This document shows, piece after piece, positions 12,796 to 24,380 of a stretch of 48,112 nt of DNA. The notes under the pieces were generated by a model that worked only from the letters and a program-made list of their open reading frames with translations, did not search any database and was not told where the DNA came from. The number at the start of each line of letters is the position of its first letter. Within the stretch, counting starts at the first letter, position 1. Location of the stretch: contig NW_019091459.1 of the NCBI RefSeq assembly GCF_001949145.1, positions 734,406 to 782,517 of the forward strand, read 5' to 3'. This DNA comes from Acanthaster planci (Eukaryota > Echinodermata > Asteroidea > Valvatida > Acanthasteridae). The position numbers were made by a program, and so were the translations under genes.

Positions 12796-15700
12796 ATGGC
12801 AAGTGACGAAGTAAACGAAGTGAAGAAGGATGTGGAGTCCAGCGGCGAAGCAGAGAGTGTTGACACCAGCAATCGGAAGATTTATTTTGGTAGGGCCTAG
12901 TTCAAGCCGCGCTGGAGTAATGTCGTTCCTGCTTGCGTGCTCGATTGCACGTAACTCACTGCTGTTTGTACTCGTGGCTCACATTATTGCGGTTGGATGC
13001 ACACTGCATTCGGCATGTGCGGTTTGCTCTTCAGGATTTGCTTTCAGTCTGTGCACATTGTCGAACTGGTCAAACCTAAAGAAAAAAATGTATGCTCAAG
13101 ATTGCAGGTAATTTGGCCTGCAAGAAAATGCCTGAGCATTTCAGCAAAGTGACCCCTTTTGAAGCCTTTGTAGCCTTTTTTCATTCATTACAGTCAGTGC
13201 ATGTATTTTTGTGACATTTTTGTGCATTGAATTCACAATGTTACCCACCACATTAATCTTTTTACAGATCTATCGTTACTAACATGTACATCCGTACCAT
13301 TACTGCCTCCAGTGAAGTTCCTCCAGTGAAGTGTTGTAGTTAGGCTTTTGAAGTAAAATCTTGATAACATTCAGGAAAGTCTTATGAGCGTAGTCATTTT
13401 TATTAGATTTCAAAAGCATACAGCCGTTTTAGTCTATGTATCAAAATTAAACCAGGCTGGGAAAGATATACATTGAGAACCCTCCAAACACAGAATAAGT
13501 GACTTTGAGTGGGAAGATGGTGATATCATCTTTTACTTTTAGAAGAAAATTTGTATTTATTGTGACTTACACTGTTACAGCGTGATGAATTTTTCCATGA
13601 GGCACTGTGGTGTTTTCACATTGTGAAAGATTAAATACAGACAATTTTTACAATTTTTTCCAAGTTAGAAATCGCCCAAAAACATACGGAGAGGAGACAA
13701 TAAATGCTACATGTACACATATATAATCATATTTTTCCCAAACTTTCCAAAGCACAGGAGAGAATTAAAAAGTTGCATCGTTAGTTGATAACCGATGTTG
13801 CAGTGCTGCCAGACTAGCAGCCCTGTCACTGGTTTCTGGTATTTGGGGAGAGGGATGTGCCGAGTACCAGCGTCAGGACACATCTCAAGATCGATAGATA
13901 AATCATACTTGTATACAGTACCTATGCCGATTAGGGCAGCTGCTTGTCAGAGTGGGGGATAACTGTAGCAGGTTTATAAGCCAAATGATAATCGACGAAG
14001 GCTTGCCTTGACCTGTACTGCTGTACATGAAAAGTGAAATATTCTTTCCATGAAAATGATAGTCGTGACATCTTTCTTGAGTGGCAGCACGGTGCTGGAT
14101 ATCAATCATGTGTGATTTGTAAGAGTCAGTTACCAGACTTCGCTTGCAATGGCTTTTACACATTTTTCATATTTACAGCAAACATAATAATTTGCTGACA
14201 GCACAGGGAAATGACTCCATGCAGGTGTACAAACACAGATAAGAGCACTGTTAATACAAGGTTATATTTTAAAACAAGGACAATTCTTTAGGTCTCAAGT
14301 CTTTGTTTTTCTATGTTTTTATTACTGATTTCACAAGGTAACTACGATGTGAATAACAAGAAAATGTGTGAAGTCTCAAGGACATTGATAAATCCTTGCT
14401 GGTTAATTCGCATTTTTTCATGCATTGCAGTCAAAAAAGAAAAATGAAAAAAAAGTCCATGCCCCATTTTCAGAATCGGATTTTGGTGAAACTTAAGCAA
14501 TAGAAAATCATTTTATCCTTTACCTTGTTGAATTAATCTTGAATTATGCACTTTTAAATTTTTTTAGCATCGTTTACTCATTGTTATCATGTTAGCAGTT
14601 CCCTCATTTTTATTTGAATATATAGCAGTGGAACATTACATGAATGGCATATCATATGTAATTTCTGTTTGCGTACTATGTACATGTAGGTAATCTGCCA
14701 TTCTCTACGACAGCTGAGCAGCTTGAGCGCTGGGTGTTAGAGGGCATCTCTAAGCCTGAGAGCAAAGACTTAAAGGCTGAGATTGCAGTGGATGGCATTG
14801 GCCGAGCAAGGGGCTTTGGTTACGTCGATGCCCCTGAAGACTTTAAGGAGGACATCTTGAAATTGCATGGCGAGTAAGTTGGATACATGTAACTCCAGCC
14901 TTGTAGTTTTAGGGGACCCATAGGCTAGCGGAAGGGGTTTGACTCCAGTAGTTGCTCAGAATTTTCCCACAGATTGCTAAAAATCTTCTGTATGGAAATT
15001 GTGCCGAATTAGAAATTATTTTTCTTGAAGGATTACTCATTTTCCATTCGGTTTTTATGCTCATTGCCAGTCATTTAATTCTGCTTGCTCTGTTTTTTAA
15101 ATATTTGGTTTTTTTTCTTGTATAGAACAACACAATGGAAATGAAAACAAAACTGTGAAGATGTAGTTTAATATTATTCTGACTTAATTCTGTGTTTGAG
15201 GACACTTGATGGAAGGAAACTGCGAGTTCAGATTGCTCGTGACGCAAGTTCAAAAGCCAAATGGAGTGGAGACAACAAAGGGGTGCAATCTACCAGGCGA
15301 CGGTTCCCACGCCCTATCGCCAGTAAGCTTCTTGCCACACCCTCTCACACTTACACCCTGATTGATGTAGGAGCTAACTTGATGCACAGGGCCTTCGGCC
15401 GCAGAGGCCTGCCAAGCCGCAGTCAGAAAAATGCCGTGAAGGTGAGACTCAGCAGGTTAAAACAGTTTTGAAAATGTTCTAGAAGTCTTTGATTTGTCAA
15501 TCACACGTTACACAGTTTCATTTCAAGGTACAAGAGACTGATGTGTCTTGTCAAGTCCAGCAACTTTTTGGGGGGTTGGGGTGAAAGTATTTCTTGGCCG
15601 AGTTGAGTGATTTGTAACTGCTAATATTTAAGGAAAACTTCCTTGCAAAAGGATTTATTGTAGATATTGATAGGCTGAAATTTGACAGATGTATGCTGTT

Positions 15701-18700
15701 GTTATTCTCCGGCCCCTGTTGCTTGAGACTTTAGGCCTACTGGTAACTTGTGTTGGCCTTTGTCTTGATTGGAGTGACGTTTTAGAGAAATTTGTGACTA
15801 ATACTTGTGATGGGCTTGATTTCATCCCTGTTATGTTAGTCTCTTACAGTTTTGCTATACCAGTTGTAGGCACTAAACATGTCTATGGTCAGACCTTTTC
15901 TACTGTCAGTCCGCCAGGTTTTTTGTGGCCAACTATAAAGGGGTCATCAGTTGCACTGGTTGCATTACAACTTCGCAATTTTGCAGAATTCTGGAAAGAA
16001 GACCTGAGTTTGCAAGTTCCACTCCCCCCCCCAGAAAAAACGTATCTGTACTTCAACTACGGCACTCTGAACCAGCAAGGGGCAGGTGAACGACATAATT
16101 TACCAGAATGCTTTGGACTTTAGGTCAGTGTCACACCTGGGTCACAGAGTCAAGACGCTAGGCACGGGCCACTCACCTGCTCAGCTGTCATAAACTAATA
16201 TCGAAGTGGTGTCTTATGCTAGTTACACATTTGTGGGAATGCTGTTTTGTGCCAGTTATGGAACTGCCTATATGTCCAGCGAGCGCAGGCTGTACGTTAT
16301 GTGGATCAATATTCTGGTATCCAAATCTGCATTGCCCAGAGGTTATTTGAAGGAGGACAAGACGTGTTGGTTTTGACAGGTGCTGATCTTGGGGAACAGT
16401 CCAAGTGTTGCTGATACACCTGTTGCACATCTTTCTTTAACCCTAACCCTCCTCAATCCTTCACCTGTTGGAGGACTGAGGAGGGTAAGGGTTAACGGCA
16501 AATTTTATTACATATGTGCCATTGTTCATTTGATCCCTTCTAATTATAGAGAGCTCGGTCGATGGGCGTGGAACAGATCATCATCGCAGGTACGTCAGTT
16601 GCCTCAACAAGAAGTGCACAGGAACTGGCAGAGAGCTACTCAGGAACCTTGTTCTATACAGCAGGTAGGTACATCTCACAAGAGTCTTCTCAGCCAATGG
16701 CCTTTTTTGTTCTCAAGATTATTGCATGGATTCTGTGGTCAAGGAGACATGCCCGCTTTTGTTCAATAATAATAATAGCTTTAAACTAAGATCAAAGCAC
16801 TTTCCATTATTATTACCCCTGCTCATTGGGCCCATGAAGCATTCCAAATACCCACTCAACACCCTGGATAGTATACAGCTCGATGCAGCCACTTTGATGC
16901 AAAGTAGCTAAATCAACCATCTCTGTCCTTGCAGGTACATGTCCCCAATTACTCCTTGGTGGCAATGAGTGACAAATTGCATTGTCCAAGGGGCAGGCAC
17001 CGTGACCTCAGGCTTGATTTAAACCACCCTGCAACCTATCAGATTAGAGCCCACCTTCCTGATTTCACTGGTTCACCAGCCCGCATCGAGGTACCGGTAT
17101 CGGGAAATAGCATACAGTGATCAATAAGTGACTGCTGTTTCCAACCAACCAGTGAACATTGTACACTATCACTGAACGCCTTGATCAAGGCTAGTGAAAT
17201 CAGTAAGGTTTGCGGCAGGACTAGAGGGCATGTCTCCACAGAACCACACAACTGGTTCGTATAACCAAAACAGCTTCACCTTGCACATGTAACTAATCAA
17301 TACCAACGCAATCCTGCATTACTCCTGACTGCAGCAAAGTACTGTGAGCTAGGTGAGAGACTAAGATTATACCTAAAACACCTGTACCTGGCTACATATG
17401 GCAATAGCATGCATCTACATGTTTAGACATTTATCACAATGCTGCCATGTTTGTCATGTTCCCAGTAGACTCACTGGCTGTAGTAATACAACTTTACATA
17501 CTGACAAAAAGCAACAGACTATTTTTCCTTCCAGCCTTAACGTCAGTTTACACTTCAAGTGACAGTGAATGGGAAGCAATTTGTCAGGGAAATGGCACAC
17601 ATCACGATGGAACTGTAATTGTTGACATGACATTCGCTTTAGCGTGAAGTCTGAACCTGGTCCTAGTTGGGTTACATTGCTTTGAATGGTTGGAAATTAA
17701 GATGACTGCTCCATGACAATATTGACAGAGATCTGTGAGGGTGGCTAAATGCACTGCCCTAAAACAAGTGTCTCTCTGATACGACAGCGTAACTTTATGC
17801 TTTCTTGAGAAATAGATGCCTTCATGATGAAGAACCTGTTTACATTTAAGAAGAAACATTCTTCAGCTCACGACCTGTTGTACTTTTTTCAGTTTACCTT
17901 CTCAACATCTCACGAATAAAGTCAGCCAGACATCTTAACTCGAAAATTATTTTCATCAATCCATGTTTACATTTTCCCTTTTGGTCCTTAATCAATAGGT
18001 GTTCACCCTCACAGTGCCAAGAATTGGGATGATACAAGCGAAGAGAAATTAGAGAAGTTGGCTGCAGATCCAGCGTGTGTGGCGATTGGCGAGACTGGTC
18101 TAGATTTCAAGCGTAACTTCTGTGAACCAGACATTCAAGAGGAAGTATTTGAGAAGCAGGTTTGTGCGCTTGAGTTTAAACCTCTCCTGCCCTCCACTTT
18201 CTATCCAAAACCCTCTATCTCCGTCCAGCCTGCCTTCTTTCCTCTCCCAGCCTGCCTTCTTTCCCCTCCCAGCCTGCCTTCTTTCCTCTCCCAGCCTGCC
18301 TTCTTTCCTCTCCCAGCCTGCCTTCTTTCCTCTCCCAGCCTGCCTTCTTTCCCCTCCCAGCCTGCCCTTTTTCCCCTCCCAGCCTGCCTTCTTTCCCCTC
18401 CCAGCCTGCCTTCTTTCCCCTCCCAGCCTGCCCTTTTTCCCCTCCCAGCCTGCCCTTTTTCCCCTTCTCGTTTAGCACTTTTCCCTGGTGCCACAACCCT
18501 GGCTTAATCTGTTGGGACACATGGCAATAGCCATATACTCCCCAGATCCCCACTCCCACAGTCAATGTTGCCATCTCAAGCCGAAGCGGAGACAGCACAG
18601 TTACACCCAACATTGAGAGAGGACGTAGGGATGAGAGTTGGCCAGGATTGTAGCTGTTAATGCATTCAATCTGGCAGTTTTTAGTGTCCCAAGTTTGAAG

Positions 18701-19836
18701 AAGAAAAGTTGCTGTCTCTTAATCTGTTGATCAGTGGAGCTTGGAAGATCATCTGTGTTGATTTTAATTTGATGGATTTTTGCAGGTGCAACTTGCTTGT
18801 CGTCTCAAAAAGCCTTTGTTTATACATGAGAGAGAAGCGCACACAAAGCTAATGGAAATTCTGATGAAATACGAAGGGCAACTCCCACAATGCATTATAC
18901 ACTGCTTCACTGGAACCGAGGAAGAACTGAAAACTTACATTGATAAAGGCTTCTGGATCGGTTTGACAGGTGAGCAGGCATGGTCTGACCTTCAAATTTC
19001 TTGATTCGGGTGGGTTCAAGTGAGTTTTTCTCAGTTCAGTTGTCTTCTCAGAAGAGTATTAACCATTTGCCGCTAGCTAAAGCGCCCTCCATCGGGTGAA
19101 AAGAACCATATTGGTTGAGGGGATTCATTTTCCTCATAGTGATGGGCTTTGTGAACCAGTGAAGTGCAGTTCTAACCAGAGGAGCCTCTCTTGCTAGGAA
19201 AATTGCGCCCTCTCTTGGTCCGGCTGGCGGCTTATAAGGTGGTCTGACTCGGGGGGAAACTAAAAACTTTTTTATTTGGAATGAGAGAGCAATTTGGTTC
19301 AATGATTGTACTGTTTTGCCTCTTGGCAAAATTAAGCTTGATGACTCAGAAGAATTGTAGTTCCGTTTGAAGACATCTTAATCACAGACCTGCTCCTTAG
19401 TTGTCATATGTAGCTTGATATTTGAAGGTCAATAGAATAGACACTGACTTGGACCAGTATCCCAACACAGTGTCATTCCATTCCACCAACTCTGTCATGT
19501 TTCATTTTCATTGCAGGCTTTATCTGTCAGAGTGAAAACAAAATCCCGGAACTGCTCAAAGCAGGCACCCTCCCCTTGGACAGAGTGCTGCTAGAGAGCA
19601 ACGCCCCCTTCATGGAGCCCCGCCTACGTAGGGACCTGGAGGTCTGGGACTCGCTCAAGCATGTCCTCGAGTGCCTTCCCTCCTTGGCATCTTGGAGCCC
19701 CTTCCCACGGAATGAGCCAGCCAAGCTGCCCATAGTGTGTGAGATTGTGGCCCACTATCTGGGACTCGAACCCCACGAGGTCGCCGACAAAACCTCTCAA
19801 AACGCCCACAAGGTCTTTGGAATCGATAAAGAGTAG
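12796..19836 (+). CDS. RRM-TatD fusion protein (RNA-recognition motif plus TatD-type nuclease domain), 7 exons
   Basis: Exons are 12796-12889, 14690-14873, 15201-15441, 16550-16664, 17999-18159, 18786-18969 and 19517-19836. They total 1299 nt (432 aa), with GT-AG borders and all phases consistent. Residues 1-27 are acidic. The RRM spans about 28-107, with RNP2 IYFGNL (29-34) and RNP1 RGFGYVDA (72-79). A basic linker leads to the TatD domain, about 143-432: LIDVGANL, GVHPH (His214), IGETGLDF (Glu243), FIHEREAH (His279), IIHCFTG (His304) and LLESNAPF (Asn355 where the family has Asp). TatD enzymes are metal-dependent 3'-5' DNA/RNA exonucleases. The LID-G-NL start and GVHPH resemble E. coli TatD. 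Exon 3 carries both the RRM end (GRKLRVQIA) and the TatD start, so the fusion is not an artefact of exon chaining. Whether the domain still cuts nucleic acid is uncertain. Confidence 0.9.
16437..16495. repeat. Short inverted repeat with telomere-like CCCTAA units (intron 3 of RRM-TatD)
   Basis: The arms are 16437-16459 and 16473-16495: 23 bp each, two mismatches, 13-nt loop. The left arm begins TTAACCCTAACCCTCCTC. The stem ends about 54 nt upstream of the exon 4 acceptor. It could be a small foldback element or a structured intron segment. Confidence 0.75.
18226..18468. repeat. 22-bp minisatellite, ~11 copies, in RRM-TatD intron 5
   Basis: The unit is close to CAGCCTGCCTTCTTTCCTCT plus CC. 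Copies differ mainly by TTCTTTCCTC/TTCTTTCCCC/CTTTTTCCCC variants. It starts about 65 nt after the exon 5 donor (18159/18160). It stays open in several frames on both strands, which produces long but non-genic repetitive frames. Confidence 0.95.
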
Positions 19837-22800
19837 CGGCACAGGCTTTGTGGTTTTTTTTTACATGTTGAAAGAAATTTTGTTTGCAACTCAAGATGAA
19901 AATGTGAAATGATAAAGTCAGCTGATAAAATGTTTATATTTTGTTTGGCTATTTCATAAGATAAATATACAGCTACAAGCAATATTATGGTTCATTTCCT
20001 GTTTGTTTTCCTTTATATTTTGATGAATGTTTTGTTTCAGATTACTTCATGACTCACTCTTTCTGTGGCTTAGCCATACTTAAAACCTGTACAATCGTCT
20101 TGGGCCTTCAACAGCCACCTTAAGGTTTGGGATTGTTTTTAATTGCAGGGGGTTGAACTGGGCAACAAACGGTGAATTTGATGCCTCGTGAAAGTGAGAA
20201 TGCAACAAATGTGTCATTGGAATTCGGCACAGTAAAGGTTCTGTAGGATAGAGGAAAATTTCTACAAATAATGTGCCAGACATCAAGGTTCGCAGGGGTA
20301 TTTTTTCCATTCATTTGAGTGCATTAGCAATTTATGATGAACTCAATGAGTTTCATTTCAGACTGCGTTCGGTCTGAGTTACTATGCATTAGATCACATC
20401 CAGAAGTACATTATGCATTGTTCAACTAAAGCAAAGATTACCCGTAGCATGGGAATGGGTGTGTTATGAAGGAGGCTTTACTGAACTTAGACATGACAAC
20501 CAGGGTGTTTTGTGCCTCGACTTAATACCTCATCGGTGTCTTCTTTCTTTCTTTTCTTCTTGATTGGGCTTAGCTATCACTTTGCAATATGGAAGAAAAA
20601 GAATATTGCGTTTTCAGAAATATGATCCTTTAGCTTTCAATCTACTGTCCAAATGGAGTCAATTACAGCGCAAGTCCAATATTTCAAAACAGGAGTGGAA
20701 AAACAGTTCCGAATCATTAGTCAGGATGCAAATGAGAGTGACGAGTGATTTACAGATAAATGCCTTGTTTTGGTTTATTCATGAATTAGTTTTGTCTTGA
20801 ATTAGAGATAGACTAATGACAGCTTTTGATGAGAAAACAATTTAATTACATCAGACAAGACGGTAAGTGTTCATTACAGATGCAAAGAAACAGTCCTAGT
20901 TGTCACTTCTGCCTTGTATCAAACTTGCCTTTTTGGTTTGGATGTTCATTATAGTCGGGTTAGACTTTTACACTGTTTCGTTTACATAGTTTTGCAATAA
21001 CATCACTTTTTGCTCTCTGTTCGATCAAAATTCAGTTTAAAATAATATGTTTGTTGTCCATGGGAAAATGTAAGATTCTTGTGCAACCTTAAACATTATT
21101 TATAAATAGAAGCTCCCTAAGGGTTTTGTTTGTTTTTTGTGTTTTATATGGTCGCAAATTTCACCTTGTTTATGTGTCTTTTTTCCTTCGTTTTATCCAG
21201 ATTTTGAATGTGTTTTGAGCACATTAAACATTTTCACATAAACATGCAGCTGATGTAGTCATTTAGTTACTGTTGTGCGCTTTTATTTGTTCATTAAAAT
21301 TTGTTTTACTTCTACGCAAATTTTACGTTTCTATCAGGTAAGGGATGACGAAGGTTTTGTTCCATTGTGTATTTAGATTCTACGCTTCAAGTGTGTATGT
21401 TATCGAGCAACCTCGTCCAATTGGCCGCATTAATGGCTCACTGGCAAGTTTTACATATTTTTACACGTATGTATGGCCACATATGAAGCGAGATATGAGA
21501 CGGAGAGGCCCCCCACCCCACTTTATGTTGGTCATTGTTTCATTGGAATCTAAGGAATTCTTTTCAGACATCTAGGGGAACGTGTTAAGTAACGATACTC
21601 TGTATATGGCGATTAGACAAATTGGGGGGTACCCCTCAGTCTCATTTCTTGCTGGATATACATGGCCTCGTTGGGTGTTATTTTGCACGCTTGGTTTCTG
21701 CGACTGTCGGATGACCATTTAAGCATGGAACCGTTGACCTCAGGAGATGACCTGAGATGTTGCGTTCTTAAGATGCAGCCAATAATCTATTGTCTTCAGC
21801 TGTTTATGGTTTACCAAGGAAGCTCCTAGGAAGTGTACATGTGCATTGCACTGCGTTCTGAGATCAGATGTACATCTTCCAATTAGAAGCAAACAGATGG
21901 CTCTCTCTAATACGTGCTCTTACATTTAGAGCATTTTGTGTCAACCAATGCTTTCTTTTGTTTAGACCAGTTTTACTTAATGTACATGTATTGGACATGG
22001 TGCCAAAGTAATGTATTCTATTACAGAACAAACAATTCGAATTTCGGTTTCATCGTTTTTATTGATATTTTTGGTTTCTGTTTGGTGTTTTTGTTTTGTT
22101 TAAGTGAGCAATAGATTTACTCAAACATATGAAAGAAACCCTTGTTCTCTGCATTTAGAGATCGTCTGTTGAACTCACCTGTGAATCTTACAAACCAGTC
22201 CCCGAAATTAATGACATCTTAGAAACTAAAAACTCCATGTGGGATTTGTAAATCCAGTGTTAATTTTACAGAGTAACTGTTTTGAGTAGAAGCAAATTGA
22301 TTGTGTTTTAAGATGAATTAAAAACTGAAAGTGTACTGACTAGTTACTATAACCAATGATTTAAGAAGAAAACAAGTTATGCTGAAAGCCATCATTTTTC
22401 CTTGTTTGCAACTTGTTTATTTAATTTTGCGTAACATTCGATTCCTGTAACCAACTCAAGAAGACCGGATTTTATTCAACAGTTATTTCGTCTACCAGTT
22501 GCGTTAGTTTAAATTCTGAATGGTGTTTGTATCTGTGTTTTATATAACATTTGACAACTTACTGAAGTTTCATTAAATAGAATTTCGTATTTTCAATTTT
22601 GACAAGTCAAGTGTATGTTTAAAGTTTGGATACACTGTCTGCTGTATGTTAAGGCAGTAGGATGATGGAAATTTCCAAATTTCCAGAGATTGTGGGAACA
22701 GATCAAACCATGTGTGTCCTATGAAAGAATTGTATTTTACGTTTTTTGCAGTGGTTCTCAGTCATGATTAAGGAACGGTGACTGAGTACCAGATAAAATG

Positions 22801-23094
22801 GACAAATTGCTCTCCTCTGCTCTGCTTTTGTCAGCAACAAAACCTGTTTTCAGAGTTGAGAACTAAAGAAACACCCTCCCCTTCAGAGGCATCTCGCTAT
22901 CGGAAACAGATGCTGCCATGTTTAGGAAGCTACATGTATGAGACCCATTGACCAATCAACTCCTTTGGTCAGTTTTCTTTCTGATGTCACCAAATCTGAA
23001 CTTCGCTTCGAATGGCAGATGTTTCAACCAGACCTTTGTTGTTCTCAGACTGCTCTCCTCTCAGTGCTGATTTGCTGTCATGACTTATTTTGAT

Positions 23095-23097
<3 letters not shown>

Positions 23098-23183
<86 letters not shown>
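23098..23183. repeat. Compound microsatellite (TA)n(GA)n
   Basis: About 16 TA units (to 23129) run directly into about 27 AG/GA units (23130-23183). Length is probably polymorphic. Confidence 0.97.
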
Positions 23184-23186
<3 letters not shown>

Positions 23187-24253
23187 TTGACCTATAGTCA
23201 TACTAAAAAGTTAAAGGTGCCAATTCAGTGGCCTCGCTAAGCATGTGTGTATCGGGACTTACCCGTTAGAGTCTGCGTCTATTTACCAAACATTCAGATT
23301 TCAGTTGATGCAAAAGTGGACCCCGTCTAATGCCCTCGGTTTATATCGGTTTATAATTTTCCGAATTAACTTGGTGTATGTGTGAGTGTGAAACAAACTT
23401 TCATGATCCGATTGAATCTCGCACCTTACAGACACCAAAGCAATCTCAGCAGTGTGAGTGGGCAAACGGATGGTAACAAGGTACAATTGTCCTTGAAGGC
23501 TATGCAAATGCTGTAGGAAAAGTTCTGACATAAAAGCAATTGACTTCATTTTCCCGAGTTACCTGCACAGGAGACAGTCAGAGCTGTATTAACCAAAGTA
23601 AGTGCTATCTCCATTTTACTTCTATTAAACTGTCTCAGCTGAAGAGGACTTAATTCGATCCATGTTTGTTTATACGTGCTTCTTTTCGGGTATCATTTTC
23701 CGTCTCCGTATCTGAGAGTGGGAGGGGTAAACGGCCGGCCTGACTCAGGGCGATTGCAAAAGAGTAGGAAGGAAAGCCGCACAAATCAATTTGTATAATA
23801 ATTTATTGTCTCATGCTGTAACATATTGTAGTTTTTACTTTTCATATGCATCTCAAGAATACTCTCCGACCATTCTTTCTGGCATCAAAGGTATTCATCG
23901 AATTCCCTCTATTTGGGTATTAAAGTGGTATAAATATTTATGACCCACCGAAAAAGAGGTGGGTGTTGCAAAATGTTTCCCCAAAAGTAGGCGCTGTAGC
24001 CCCGCAAGAGACGCCCCTAGAAGAAGTATACACATTATGCACAAAGTATATTTTCTTTTATTTCTTAATTATCCAGTTGAAGGGCTAATGTGGTGTTCAT
24101 GTGGCGTTTTATTTTCCCGTTTATTGACTCACTTTGATAACTCCGGCAAGACGCTGGCGTTTTTCACTTTTCAACTTTCCATGTTAACTGAGAAGCATTA
24201 CACATAGAGATTCCGCGACTGGTCGTGGTTCTGATGCTCTGGACAACCGTTGT

Positions 24254-24380
24254 AATGGCAATGACGTTTGACGATGTTATGGACCTGGGAGTGGCCATGT
24301 TGGAGAAGGGTTACGATGCCGACCCCTTGGAAACAGATGTGTTTAATGTCGAAAAAAAAGGGAACGCCGACGATGGATGT
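24254..24380 (+). other. Weak candidate first exon, unrecognised
   Basis: An open frame with closely spaced ATGs at 24225, 24234, 24255 and 24261 runs into a consensus donor GTAAGT at 24381. The peptide is acidic, with MTFDDVMDLGVAMLEKGYD followed by DPLETDVFNVEKK. I do not recognise a domain and found no matching downstream exon on the plus strand. Chance is a real alternative. Confidence 0.2.

Noticed and set aside
12791-12804. X-box-like GATACCATGGCAAG over the RRM-TatD start codon
   Set aside because: It fails two fixed consensus positions and overlaps a normal start-codon context, so it is not counted as an RFX site.
15689-16123. 144-codon plus-strand frame
   Set aside because: It lies wholly inside RRM-TatD intron 3, has no family features and is not needed for the consistent exon chain.
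18058-18613. Several long repetitive open frames on both strands
   Set aside because: They run through the 22-bp minisatellite and arise because its period has few stops; only the first part (to 18159) is real coding sequence, in RRM-TatD exon 5.
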